From: Drosophila miranda | Lineage: Eukaryota > Arthropoda > Insecta > Diptera > Drosophilidae | DNA length: 64,000 bases | Direction of reading: 5' to 3' | Assembly (NCBI RefSeq): GCF_003369915.1 | Contig: NC_046675.1 | Span: 4,774,001 to 4,838,000 of the forward strand | The notes under the pieces: generated by a model | What the model saw: only the letters and a program-made list of their open reading frames with translations | Database searches by the model: none | What the model was told of the DNA's origin: nothing | Translations under genes and position numbers: made by a program | In this document: one piece after another, positions 44,052 through 56,000 of the stretch | Position numbering within the stretch: the first letter of the stretch is position 1 | How the letters are laid out: every line of letters begins with the position of its first letter

Positions 44052-45754
44052 TTATATCTCCTCTATCAGCAGCTTGTTGTTCCTTTTGGTGTTGGTCTGG
44101 GGCATACGTAGCATTGCTGGCAACGTGGAGGAGGCTTTGCTTATGAGTGGCTGTGTCTGCACCTTGGGTGCGGATGCAGTGGGAGCGTTGAATTTATTGC
44201 CCAACGCTTCGGCTGCAGTAAGCAGTTTGCTTTTGACCACACGATTCGGTTTCACCAGCTCGGCCAGATCATATTCCTTGAAAGGAGGTGGCTTCGCCAC
44301 TGAAACTGTCTTCGCCACTGGAGCAGTCATTTTTTTGGAATTATCCTTAGGTTTGGCCGGTGCATCTGGCTTGAACTCCTCAATCATCAAACGGGTGGCA
44401 TGACTCGGAGCAAGCTCTCCGAGCTGATTGTTTAGCAGTTCCAGGGCTTTTAAGGCAGCAGCATTATCCGGCTGCAGGTCTAGAACGCGCTGGTAAAGAT
44501 GGAGGGACTAAAGGAAGAGAATTGCCATCATTGCCATCATCAATAAGAGACACTTTAATTACCTCGCGGCGACATCCTTGGGCATAGCTGGCATCAGCCA
44601 GGCGAAGACGAGCCTTCAGATTGTCTGGCTCCATTTCCAGACATGCCTTGCAGTCCGATATAGCGGCTAGATAGTTCTTCACTTTCATATCTATGAAAGT
44701 AAAAACAAGTGCCGTTAATCTTTCAAAAGCCACTAACTTAATCTTGACCCTCGTTGAAACTTACGTGACACCGCGCGATTGTTGTAGGCCCGAGCTGCAT
44801 TCTCGGGATCGTAGATAATGGCACAATTGTATTCTTCTATGGCACTTTCATACTCCTTCGACTTGAAGTATTCGTTGCCACGTAAACGACGTCTGAAATG
44901 AGTCGCAAATCAACAGAAATCCTGAGAATGAGTTGGATGGTACCCACTTTTCAGCGAATTGCTCCCGTTCCACCTGGCTTAGCTTCTTTAGCTGTTCCTG
45001 GAGGCGCTCCTGTAGTTCATTCCTTTCACTTTTCAACACTTCTTCAGAGATCGGAGTGGGGTCTGGTCGATTTTTTTGCTCTTCCTGCTCTTTGGTGCGC
45101 TCCTCCGCCAGTTCCATGCGCAGTATTTCCTCGTCGGGATCGTACTTGTCCCATTTGTTGTAGTCTGTTGAACGGATTCGCTTTTCCGTAGTCTTTGGGG
45201 GCTCTGGAGGAGCTTTTACTGGCTTTGATTGCTTAGTGCTGGATAAATCCGCGTCTATTTTGGCCGGTTTCCGCATAGGTGCCAAATCCAAACCCAAGCA
45301 TTCCACGTCATTCTTTAGTTCGTTCAAGGCATTGTCCTTCGACTTGATGTCATGTGTCCAATCCTTAAAAATAGATAATGGAACTCTAAATGTTTAATCT
45401 CCTAACGACAGCTAGATTCCGATATTTACCAGAATGGGTTTAAGTTCCTGTTTATCAAGGATATCGCTGTTTTGTATCGGCTCCTCGTAGCGGAACAATT
45501 TACTGTCGGGCTTCAGCTCCTTTAGTTTTTCCTCGGAACAACGCTGCAGGTCCGGGAAATAGCCCTCCTCCCCAGATCGTAGGATTTGCACAATTTTCTC
45601 CATTTCCCGTGCATTTTTACACGTTTCCACATAACTAGATGGTGGAAAGGTATGATGTTTCGTTTGAAGTTTTTTTTAAACAAGCCGCATACCTAAAATC
45701 CAGATGGCTCAAGGGCATATTATATTTCTCCAACAAAGTTTTCCGCTTTTCCAT
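44052..45754 (-). CDS. Spag1: SPAG1-type TPR co-chaperone (dynein axonemal assembly factor)
   Basis: Six exons (45754-45693, 45634-45430, 45363-44948, 44892-44765, 44690-44563, 44507-44052) give 464 aa, all in phase. The N-terminus, with PLSHLDFSYVETCKNAREME and ILRSGEEGYFPDL, follows the start of vertebrate SPAG1 closely. A charged linker with DYNKWDKYDPDEE and a Glu/Gln-rich coiled-coil-like stretch (about 170-226) follows. Three TPR units then run from about 229 to 330 (RGNEYFKSKEYESAIEEY, then NYLAAISDCKACLEMEP, then LYQRVLDLQPDN). Asn and Lys/Arg at the clamp positions would bind HSP70/HSP90 C-termini. The Ala/Pro/Lys-rich tail is much shorter than the vertebrate C-terminus with its RPAP3-type region. 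SPAG1 proteins act in the cytoplasm to preassemble axonemal dyneins. In flies the expected sites are sperm and chordotonal neurons. Confidence 0.88.
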
Positions 45755-45831
45755 TTTGAATTCTTTATATTTCTATTCGCACAGAGAAATAAATATAAAC
45801 TGTTTGTTTTTCTGTTTGTTCGGAACTGACA

Positions 45832-45888
45832 TTATCGATTCAACAAAATTTGCTTCTCACCCGGCCTGCTTGACAACAGATATAAACA
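45832..45888 (-). promoter_or_regulatory. Possible upstream elements of the SPAG1-type gene
   Basis: A TATCGATT word (45833-45840) and ATAAACA (45882-45888), a match to the forkhead consensus RTAAACA, lie 80-135 bp upstream of the start codon. Forkhead factor Fd3F is known to drive axonemal dynein genes in flies. Assignment here is inference from position only. Confidence 0.3.
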
Positions 45889-46013
45889 GCTATCGTGTTG
45901 TGGATATTTTTTTATCGGCATTTAAAATTAGAAATTAACCGAAACACTGGGGTGAAATGCAGAACAAACCGCATTTGGCTGAAAATTGCGATTTAGCAGC
46001 TGTCCGACAACAA

Positions 46014-46085
46014 GGTTCTATGGTGTAATGGTTAGCACTCTGGACTTTGAATCCAGCGATCCGAGTTCAAATCTCGGTAGAACCT
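46014..46085 (+). tRNA. tRNA-Gln (anticodon TTG), copy 1
   Basis: 72 nt. The acceptor stem GGTTCTA pairs perfectly with TAGAACC, followed by discriminator T. The D arm contains GGTGTAATGGTTAGCACT. The anticodon stem CTGGA/TCCAG closes the loop CTTTGAA with TTG at 46047-46049. The T arm contains GTTCAAATC (B box). A T-run terminator lies at 46108-46113. It reads CAA codons. Confidence 0.97.
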
Positions 46086-46276
46086 GCATTTATAAAATGT
46101 GTTCTCCTTTTTTATGTATGTTATATAATTTCTTTTGTTTTTAATTATAAAATATTTTTTGGAAACAAATTTCACATTGTGGGAGTATCTGAAAGTTAGT
46201 TGGTGAAATTTTTCGTACTATATGCCCATGCCTTCCGCGCCCACTTTTATTTGGTTTAGCGGCAGCCTGACAGCAC

Positions 46277-46348
46277 GGTTCTATGGTGTAATGGTTAGCA
46301 CTCTGGACTTTGAATCCAGCGATCCGAGTTCAAATCTCGGTAGAACCT
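46277..46348 (+). tRNA. tRNA-Gln (anticodon TTG), copy 2
   Basis: Identical over all 72 nt to the copy 263 bp upstream. Only a short 5' flank (TTTAGC..G) and a weak TTTT (46371-46374) are shared in kind, so the flanks have diverged while the gene stayed fixed. Confidence 0.97.
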
Positions 46349-46740
46349 TAAGACACCAAATGTGGTTCACTTTTATTTCTTATAAAAACTCAATTTTGTA
46401 GCAGCAATTTTGACAACAAACACAAAGTGAATGTCAAAATTTTAATGTCGATAATGCAGTTGTCTCTGCTGATAGTTACATCAATATGTAGTTGCTTTGT
46501 AGAAGTAGTGTAGTTAACTTGTAGTTGCCATGCACGAATCTACTTGATTAAATCTTTCTGTAGTTTTGCAACATTTTAGAGCGTCTCACAGTATAATGGC
46601 GAGAATATTCATTTTAGTGCACGAGAGTATTGTATATCCCGTGGGGAATAATGTGGCCTCCTATTGCCGTGCAATGACCACCGGGAGAGCAGACCATCCA
46701 TATATTTTTTAATAACTAACAAAACATTTCTGCTAGAGTT
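46349..46740. other. Spacer after the tRNA pair
   Basis: AT-rich with no open frames of note. It contains repeated GTAGTTG(T/C) words at 46488, 46511 and 46520. Nothing else is recognised. Confidence 0.5.
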
Positions 46741-46760
46741 TTAATGAAATGAAACAGGGT

Positions 46761-46766
46761 TTTATT
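46761..46766 (-). terminator. Polyadenylation signal AATAAA of the Myb/SANT-like gene
   Basis: TTTATT on the plus strand, 9-10 nt beyond the stop codon at 46776-46778. The 3' UTR would be very short. Confidence 0.45.
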
Positions 46767-46775
46767 TGAAGCAAT

Positions 46776-48362
46776 TTAATGCTTATTTAGCTTTAATTGC
46801 TTACGTTCCATATTATAAAGAACATTGTAAATACATCTCTTGGCCTCTAAAAACAGATCGTCATCCAATACTAGTAACTCTTTTGCAACAAATTGTGTGA
46901 ATTGCTTTACAGATTTTTGCTTATGGCTCGAGGGATTGTCGTCTGGCTGCTTGGGACTCTCGTCTGCCTCCTCTGTTTCTTCTAGGTCCTGCATGTAGTC
47001 TTTACAAGTTTCTGAATCCTTATTACTGGCGTTATTAAATTCACTAAAATGTACAGGGCTCTGAACTGGAGAACACTCTTCATCTGTGTGTTCTAAGAAC
47101 TGATTTGTAGCCGAATCACTTGGGGGTTCTGGATGGCTAGAAGGTGCTTCTGCTGCCTCTTCAAGGACCCAGCAGAAGGAATCATTGGAGTCGTTGGCAT
47201 CTTGCTGTTTCTGTTCTTTCAAAGGATCTGGAAACTGACTACGAGATTCGGCCTTCATTTTATTGGGGAACCAATCGTCGGAACTGCTGCTGGTATCGTG
47301 ATGTGTTTCAATAAGTATGCCATTCAGAGGGCCCACCACATCCACCAGTTTAGCATAGTGAATCCATTCCGATTTGGCTCCAAAGGTTTCATGTTCAGAT
47401 CTAAAATTGCGTAAGAATTTAATAAAACTGCTGCATAAAGGTTTTCGAATGCTCTCACTTGAATGTACGCTTCAAAGATTCCATTTTTGCTTTAACATCC
47501 GAGGCTATCTTGTCCAATCCTACGCCATATGTTTGCAGCTCTTTTTTCATAGCTCGGTAGATATCCGCCTTCTTCTTTCCCTCTCCCAGCAAGTCCCCCA
47601 CATAGTTCTTCCACACTTCAATGAACGTGACTTCCTCTTCAATGGTCCAATTCCTGCGTGGACGCTTGGGTTGTCTGAGCTTGCCTGCTTTGGTGTATAG
47701 TGAACTCGGCTTTGAATTCTGGACACTCTGCTTGGAATTCTTAGCGTTGCTAGATGTATGCTGTTTTGCCGGTGACTCCTGGCGGTCCTCGTTTATTTTT
47801 TGCTTCTTTTCCGATGGCTCCTGGTATACCTCGCTCGTTGAACTGCTGGGTGGCGTACAGTCTTCCTCGTCAAGCAGCCAACTAGTGCACTCGTCCACAT
47901 AGACCTGGTTGAACGGGTTATTAGCAACGGTTTCGTTGGAGTCGACGCTCTCTTCCAGCTCTTTTAATTGCGTTCCGAGTATTGTTTCCAGAGTTTTAAA
48001 GTGCCGCCATTTGCGCGTTTGCAACTTTGCATAACCTTTTGCGATGCTGCAAGTAAGGAATATTTTAAAGCGAGTCCTGATGGCCCAGCAAGTGACTTTA
48101 CTTACTGGAAATACTTGCGCTTGAACGAGTCCATTTTCATTTTGATTCCCTCGGGATTTATTTCAATGCCTTCAAATCGGAACTCGTCCTCCAGAAGTCG
48201 GCAAATTTCAATTTGTTTTTTGCCTCTGCGGTACAGATCCAAATTGTCAAACCAGATCCGAATGAAGGTGTCCTCTTCGGTGGGGAGCCATTTGCGCTTG
48301 CTGCCCACTATAAAGATATGTTAACTATGCCTTTTAACAATTAATCCTAAGCAAAACATACT
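46776..48362 (-). CDS. Putative DNA-binding protein with two Myb/SANT-like domains
   Basis: Exons 48307-48106, 48046-47459 and 47400-46776, plus the single base A at 48362, give 471 aa. The start codon is split. The 5' exon ends ...AAAAAA|GTATGT, the next exon begins TGGGCAGC, and the junction makes ATG GGC AGC. Domain 1 (about 4-75) begins KRKWLPTEEDTFIRIWFDN and ends MDSFKRKYF. Domain 2 (about 195-270) begins RRNWTIEEEVTFIEVWKNY and ends MESLKRTFK. Both are trihelix/Myb-like helices with the spaced Trp pattern, and each domain is split by an intron at the same point (after the KRxYF / KRTFK motif), so they arose by internal duplication. The C-terminal half is acidic and Ser-rich. I do not recognise the gene symbol. 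A nuclear chromatin or transcription role is inferred from domains only. Confidence 0.8.
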
Positions 48363-48425
48363 TTTTTATTCGGACTATTTACACATCAATTGTTATTGTT
48401 TACAAAATTCTACTGCTGTTTCTAG

Positions 48426-48465
48426 AGGTGTCACACCATTTATCGCACTATCGATAGTATCGATT
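48426..48465 (-). promoter_or_regulatory. DRE promoter of the Myb/SANT-like gene
   Basis: TATCGATA at 48449-48456 is an exact, palindromic DREF site. It is followed at 48458 by a TATCGATT word and flanked by GGTGTCACACC, which resembles the Motif 1 type of core promoter. The group lies 65-100 bp upstream of the end of the 5' exon, as expected for a TATA-less housekeeping promoter. Confidence 0.6.
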
Positions 48466-48484
48466 TTTAAAAGCATTCCATTCA

Positions 48485-48660
48485 AAACTATCGAGCTAAA
48501 CTTATATCTTACATATTACTCGTTTTTTATATTCCGTGGAATATTACTAGCTAGATGGATCTCTCAGTCCTGCCCAGATAATTTGATCTGATTAATTAAT
48601 CAATTTTCTATTTGACTGGCCTATTTTAAATACTTGTTTTTATTGGATTTCTATGTACCG
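48485..48660 (-). repeat. Dispersed repeat, copy proximal to the Myb/SANT-like gene
   Basis: Contains ATATTCCGTGGAATATTACTAGCTAG and ends with TACTTGTTTTTATTGGAT. It matches the copy at 48815-48975 at most positions. The reverse complement matches the copies at 22690-23145. Confidence 0.75.
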
Positions 48661-48814
48661 CTGAAAATGAAATTTAATAAATTGATGAAATTGACAAAAT
48701 ATACCAATATATACCGATATACCGTAATCGATGCTTTGACAGCTCTATTCTGACCGATCCTAATATACCGAAATATACCGACTCATTTCAAAAAATACCA
48801 TAAATATACTGACG

Positions 48815-48975
48815 AATTCAAGTTCTTTTATACACATTCCTCGTTTTTGATATTCCGTCGAATATTACTAGCTAGATGGGTCTCTCAGCCCTGCCCACAT
48901 CCTATTATCCGATTAATGAACGTATTTTCTACTTGACTGGTTTAATTTAAATACTTGCTTTTATTGGATGTTGCC
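48815..48975 (-). repeat. Dispersed repeat, copy distal to the Myb/SANT-like gene
   Basis: Begins near CGAATTCAAGTTC and contains GATATTCCGTCGAATATTAC and CTAGCTAGATGGGTCTCTC. It ends with TACTTGCTTTTATTGGATG. Between the two copies lie several ATATACCG/CGGTATAT words that are also present near 23060-23145. Confidence 0.75.
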
Positions 48976-49213
48976 TAAAAAAAGGTTTTAGCGAAAAGGT
49001 CAAACAAAAAAAATTAAGACAGTAATCGTTCCGCGCCGGAGCGCCAGTGTGACCAAGTCCAAAAGGAAACCAAGTGCCAAAAATAAAGTAAAGTACCAGA
49101 GCTGCGCCTGCGCGCTCTTGATTTTCCTGCACTGCATTCAAAAATCAGATGGAAAATAAAACAAAATAAGAAGAAAAGCCTTTTATATTGAATAAAATTA
49201 CGTAAATACATAG

Positions 49214-49219
49214 TTTATT
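49214..49219 (-). terminator. Possible polyadenylation signal of the aminopeptidase
   Basis: TTTATT on the plus strand gives AATAAA on the minus strand, about 800 nt beyond the stop at 50022. The intervening DNA is AT-rich and without genes, so a long 3' UTR is plausible but unproven. Confidence 0.35.
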
Positions 49220-50021
49220 TCCAATGTTAGGTATAAGCTTTAAAACTTATTTACATGGTTGTGCAGCAAGCGATATAAGTATTTCAGTGTTGGGCTTTAC
49301 AAAATACATAATAGGTACTTGTACATTAATAAATATATATGTGTTTATATAAATGTATGTATTTTTGTGTGTGCATGTGTGTATACGCTTATTGCTTTAA
49401 CAACATTTTTAACCATGCATTAAGGACACTCATTTTTCCACCCCACCCCATCCCATCCCACCCATCCTTACGGATGGTCGCTTCTTCCCGCAATATCTCA
49501 ATAAACTGTAGGCGTGCACTACCTTTCTTGATTTTGATGTGACTAAAAAATAGATTTTTGGTTTACTTAGTGCTAATTTGATTCGCTTAGGATCTACGTA
49601 GGTGTGCACAAAAGTAGAGTACTTGACAATCATGGTTCACCATATCATAGTATAAAGATAAGATTTTACAAAAGCAGCATTAGATCTATTGTTACTCAAA
49701 CACGATGTGCGGTGAGTGCTTTCACTATTTCTGCATTAATAGGAACGTTACAGAGCAATACCAAGAAGCAGAAGAAGCCCGACTTATAATAAATAAATAT
49801 ACAATTGCAAAAAGTATATCGTTTACCTAAATTATGTTGGCTAACTTACACGTTTATATCACTTTTCGCAAATAATTCGTTTTCTTTAAATTAATTTGAG
49901 GCTTTCGAATGAATACAAATAATGGTAATAGTTATCATAATAATTAAATCGCGTTTTTGGTTGAATTCAATTTGAGTTTTCTTTTCTTGTTGTTCTTTCT
50001 TCAGCTTCAGCTTTAGCCAAC

Positions 50022-53000
50022 TTAGAAGATGTTAATCTGGAACTCGCTGACAATGCCCTCGAGGAAGTTCTTGAGGCTGTGGTAGGAGTGTGTGCGCCAA
50101 TAGATATTATCGTTGACCTGCTCCATGGCCAGGTTGATGGCTGTCTCGACGGCCCTGAGGCCCAGCTTGCGGCAATTGACGGCCAGGTCCTGCAGCTGCT
50201 GCTTGTGGTACTCCTTGTTCATGTAGATGGTCAGGGATTTGATCATCTCGGAGAGGGTGGAGAAACCATCGCCGTAGCTGTGAATGATAGATGGGAGATA
50301 TATTAAATGGTACCAGTATATAAGGATCCTTCAAGTAATACTCACTATTCGGCGATCTCCTTAATGTTGCTCTGCAGAAAATCAAAGGCAATCTCGTAGC
50401 CAATGGCGTTGGAGGCCACGGCGCGGAAGGCCAGTGCACCATCCTGCTTCATTATGCCTGATGTGGGATTGATGGTCATGTTGAGGTATCTGCGAGAAAA
50501 ATCGAGAATGGTCTTTAATCTAATTCCATTTAGTGCTGATTATCTGCTACTCACTTGGACAGCAGCCAGGGCTTCGTGGTGCAGCCCAACGAGGTGAGAA
50601 TCTCCTCCTTTTCAGAGGCGCTTGTGGTTGTCTTGTATTGCTTGTAGGCGAAGTACCATTCTGGATAGGAACCCTCCGCCAGAGCCGTGCAGTAGATCAC
50701 CGATTTCAGATTCGGTTTAATTCTAAAAAACCCATAAAGGTGATTAGCTGACACTTGGACTTCAGCACAAGCTCAAAAACTTACGGATTCTTTTTGGTAT
50801 TTCGCATCCATTCACGGAACTTGGATTGGGCCACCTGGGTGCATCGATCGTAGTTGAATTTACAGGCAAAGTTGGCCACCAAAGCGCGATGCTTCAACTG
50901 CAGATGGGACTCGTTATCGGGCTCGTTCAGGCCATACTGATCGAAGGCCGGACGAACGATGAACTTCATAAAGGCCTAAAAAGAAAGGTGCATCCAGCAT
51001 GAGTACAAAATCATTTAAAGGGATCAAATGTCTGACAAAATCTCACCCTGAAAGTCTCATAGGCTGGTTCCCGCTTCAGGTTGTAGATCAAATAGTTGAG
51101 TCCCGGCTTGGCAGCACTCCAGAGCAGCTCATCATCCACGGACGTGTACAGCTCCATGAGGAAGGTCAGACTGCAATAAATGAAACCTCAGTTAGCGCAG
51201 AGAAGCAATTGATTTAGCGGTCCAACTTACGGTATGTCGTAGGGCAGATACTCTGCCTGCGACAAATGGAGTGCATCGTCGAGGAGCTGGGCTCTCGTTA
51301 TCCGTGGCAGGGTGCTGAAGTTCTTCTTGAGAGCCAGCCACGAGATCATGTCGTAGTTGACGCGGTAGTAGCCCTGACGGTTCAGGTTCAAGTAGACCAC
51401 ACTGTCGTTGTTGCTGGCACTGTTGAAGACGTGGCTAACGATGAGTTCCTGCTGGTCCTCCTGGTTGGTCATCCAGTGCGTGGGGATGTTGTCGCCCTTG
51501 TGCAGCTCGTCCGTCTCGAAGGTGATGGGGATGAACCAGCGGCTGTGGTCCGCAGGATTGCGGGCGGGCAGCAGATATCGCTCCTGGCGGAGGACCAAGT
51601 CGGCCCCACGGCGCTCCACATTGACCACCGGATAGCCCGGCTGCGTTATCCAGGAGTCCATTATCTGCTTGACGTTCAGCTCCTTCGGAAGAGTGCCCTT
51701 CTCGTGGCCATGGCGGGTGAGGATTGCCCAGAGATCGTTGCGGTCCATGTTCTCGTAGGCGAAGGTCTTCAGCAGATCCTGGGTAGCCGTGCGGAAGGCC
51801 TCATCCCCCACAATGGAGTTCAGCATGCGCAGGAGAATGGTGCCCTTGGAGTAGCTGATCGGATCGAAGATGCGGCGCACATCGTTGGTGGACTTCACGT
51901 CAAAGGAGATGGCATGGGAGGTGTTGTCCGCGTCGTGCTGCATCGACTCCTTGAACTCCATCATGGTGAAGGTGTCCATGATCTGGAACTCGGGATGGGC
52001 ATGGTTCAGGGCCTTGTAACTCATGTAGCAGGCGAATCCCTCCTTCAGCCAGAGATCGTCCCACCACTTGGGCGTCACCAGATTGCCGAACCACTGGTGG
52101 GCCAGCTCGTGGGCAATGATCTGGGCCACGTACTGCATATGCTCCGACGAGGAGGCCAGCTCCAGATCCTCTGGGACCAGCAGCGCCGAGTCCCGGAACG
52201 TGATCAGGCCCCAGTTCTCCATCGCCGCGAAGCCAAAGTCCGGCACCGACACCAGGTCGATCTTCGGCAGCTTGTTCTTGATCCCGAAGTACTCCTCGTA
52301 GTACGGCAGGAACTTGCGCACCATCTTGTACGCATAGTGGGTCATGTCCACAAACGTCGGCCGTGTCCAGATCTCCACGCGCGGCACCACACTGCTGTCG
52401 AGAGCCGCGTAGCGCGAGTCAACCATGTTGGAGACAATGAAGGCCACCAGATACGTGGGCATCTTCGGTGTGGTCAGGAAGTCATCTCTTATGAAGCCCG
52501 GACGGTAGGCACTGCTGTGCGACTTGGGCATGTTGGAGAGGGCCATTTTGTACTGGCTGTTGCGGATGATGCTGATGGAGAAGTTGGCCTTCATGTCGGG
52601 ACGGTCGAAGCAGGGGAAGGCGCGTCGCGCATCGATCGGCGAGAATTGTGTGCTGATCATCCATCTGCAAGAGAAGAGGGTTATCCATTAGGCGATTATC
52701 CTATTGGAAGTGCTGCAGTCACTTACTCTGGCCTTTTGGTATCCGGATTGGTGTAGCTGGTCTTGTAGACACCCTGCAGGGTCTCCGTCACCTGGCTGAC
52801 AAAGTCCAGACTCAGCAACAGCCGCAACTTTGTCTCCGCGGCCAAGGACTTGTCCAAACGGACAACAAATGTGGCATTGTCCTCGCCATAGTCGCTGTCA
52901 AAGTCCAGCTCCAGCTCGTCGCTGCCATTGCTGGTCTTGCCCGGAAGTGGCGCCCGGATCACACGCACATTGGCGATGCTCACGTTATGCACGTCCAGCA

Positions 53001-56000
53001 CGATGGGCTGCCAGCCGCTCACCTTGGCCACGTCCCGTTCGATCTCGATGGTCAGGCTGCCGTTGTTGGACGATGTCACAATGTTTGGCTCAATCAGGAG
53101 GCTGCAAGAGGCGGAAGTGAGATGGGAATGTCTCATGAAAATAGCCCGGGGAAATGCAATGCAGGTGAAATGCAAATGGCTGCCAAAAATGCCAAGTTGC
53201 AGCCATCAAAAGTGCCAATCAATCAATCACTCGCCTCGCTCGTCCGGTGGCAGTCAGAGAGCAGCGCCTGCACATGTGTTTGGCATCCATTTGAGGGCAA
53301 TGCAATTCACACTGAGATCTGGCTTCGTTCGACGGATTGGGGATGGCGATGGGGCAGGCAGAGGCAGCCATTAGTCGCTGTGCATGCCATGCCACATCAT
53401 AAGCCGCATCAGCAATCAGAGCAAACAAGAACTGGGGACAAACGGCTGCAGCCACCACGAAGATTGGATGCTCTACCGAAGGCAGTTTTAATGTAAAACC
53501 CGATACAGGAAAACAGGAATTTAATTATGGGTAAATATGAAATATCATTCGCAAATTAACTCTTGAGAATGAGGTCCAAGTCTCCTTTCACTTCTTTTAG
53601 GGGCAGACACCCAACTCTTCGACAGCCTTTCATTTCAATTAGAGCGCTTTCTGGTGATTAAGCTCTCTGCTAATATGAGAGCAATAAAAATGTATTGAAG
53701 ATCAATTCCCTCGGCTCTCGCGCACACATGCCACAAATGCCACAGACTATCTGGCAGATGCGGCCGTCGGCCTGTTCTGTTGGCGACCCACTCTTCGCAC
53801 TCCACCGCCACTCCAGCGGTTGCCAATCTGGAAGCCCCATGGGTGCTGGCTTTGCGCCTTGTTGCATTTAATTGAGGCGATTGGCTTACAATGCGTGCGC
53901 CCGGGGCAACCAGGAAGCAAGCTTCGAGCCAGCAATTTGCCATGGATACGGCAGATACAAGGAGGGGAGGGGCAGGGTTTGGGGGGGTTACCGGTTGACA
54001 GTGTTGCTTTGATCAGCAGCTGGAAAATCAGTTGCCATCGATTGGTGCAAAGAGAACTTTGCGGCACTTGCCGCCACCATCCATCAGCCATCGACCGATG
54101 CATCTCCCATCTCTGATCGGAGTTGGAGGCCTGCGTGAGGGGCACAAATTAATGCCCAGCTTGGGCTGGCTTTCTGTGTCAATTATATTAATGCATGCTA
54201 CTGGCTACTGGATCTACTGGAGAGCATCTTTTCCCATCTGGCAGAGCATCTTCCTATCTGGCGACCATCTATATCTATCCGGCTGCTGGTCCAAGTATCT
54301 GGCACATTATGTCATGCCGACAGTCGGCGTGCGTTTATTGTTTCCTCAGATCTATGCCGCTCTGCTTCGCTTTGGTTCCGCATCTTTTTCCCAGAGTGTG
54401 ACTGAAGAGCGGGCCCAGGCCTAACGAGCCCCCCAAACCCGACAGCTCTCTGGCGCTGTTGGCCGCCATCTCCCGTGGTGTCTTGAACAAGTTGTTAGTT
54501 CATTAGTTACATGTGAAAAGCGGCTGGAATATAAGCAGCAGCAGTAGCTAAAGTTCTTTAGTCTCCACTTTTGGTAAACGGCTGCTGCTACATTGCGGCT
54601 CAATCCTTGACCCACTTTGGCGCAATAGAAATAAAAATATACGTATACGTATACGTATACGTATGTGGCTGTACATGACCCCAAGACTGACGTCAATGGG
54701 GAAGGGCTGAAGGAGTCTACTGGTTTTAGGCGCTGTCAAGGATAAAAGGACGTGGCCACTACATTAAGACTTTTATGGGCGTAGACAAATCCAAGTTTTG
54801 GGATAAATAGAAGGATTCCCCAGCTCCTGAATGGCTAAAGACAACCTAAGCTCAGTCTTGGTATAAAAACGGCATAGCTTCTGTATTTTATTCTCTATAC
54901 CAAGCAAAATATTTGATTACCTATAGAATAATAGCTTTCCTGATGAAAATTATTGCCCTTGTAAAGATAACGTTTGTATCTGCTCCAACAGAACTTTCTG
55001 TCATATTAATATCGCTGACAGGCCCGTCAAGATAGCATTGATACACAACATGATCCAGATTGCAGCCAACTGTCCGATCAGATCTCAGTGTGGAGCCGGA
55101 AATGACAGAACAGTCGTGCGAGTGAAGCGATTTGTGTGTCAGCCTCAAATCAAAAGGGGAACATGCAAAGCCATTTAAACAGGAGGCAGTCTCGTGTCGG
55201 GCCTGCGGCGATTTCCATTAAATGCAATTGTGGCTCTTAAGTGCTAAATTGCTTGGCCCACAGCCACACCACACCACACCCCCTGTGACGAGTGCCACTT
55301 AGATACTTAGATAGGTTTCATCCTTCACTCACCTGTAGTGCAATGGGCGCCAGCCCTCGTAGAGCTTGAGGGGCCGATCTGTGGGCTTAGTGCTGTTATC
55401 GAGGACTTCCGTGGGCGGCTTGGGCACGGGTATTATGTCACCCACGGGTGGAGCCAGCGCCATCTTCGTCTCCGTCTCCACGACCGGAGGCGGCTTGGGC
55501 GGGGCATTGAGGCTTAGCCATCCAGCAGTCTCGATGGGCGTGGCATTCACCTCGGGATGGTGAGCGGTGATGCAACTGTAAGGCAAAAAAGAGTTGCAAA
55601 GCAAACAAATCAATTCGGGTTCATTTATGCAAAGTGCTGCTCCTCCGGTCACACCCACAAATCCATCCTCCAGCTCCAATTTTGACCCTTCCGCACCTCG
55701 AAATGCGTCAGGCTCAGAAGAAGAGTCCGGAGGCGGCAAAAGGAAACGCATAAATTGCTTTCACTTTCGAAAATGAGGTCATGTCGCGTTCGACTGCCAA
55801 TTAGCACGCTTGCCAAAACGTTTAGCAGAATGCAAAACCAAGCAAATACCAGACAGACCAAATTACCGAATACCGCACCCGTAAAAGGTGGAAAATGATT
55901 TCGATTTGGGCCCTTTTACTCACCCGGGACTGGCTTCCGTTGGGGGCGAGACGCCTTGCCGGGCCACGAAGTAGGTGATGGCTATGGAGAAGAGCAGCGC

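Noticed and set aside
51266-52756. 496-codon open frame on the plus strand
   Set aside because: It lies exactly opposite the GC-rich catalytic exon of the aminopeptidase. Its composition (Val/His/Gly/Arg-rich) is that of an antisense frame, and the minus strand carries the real HELAH motif.
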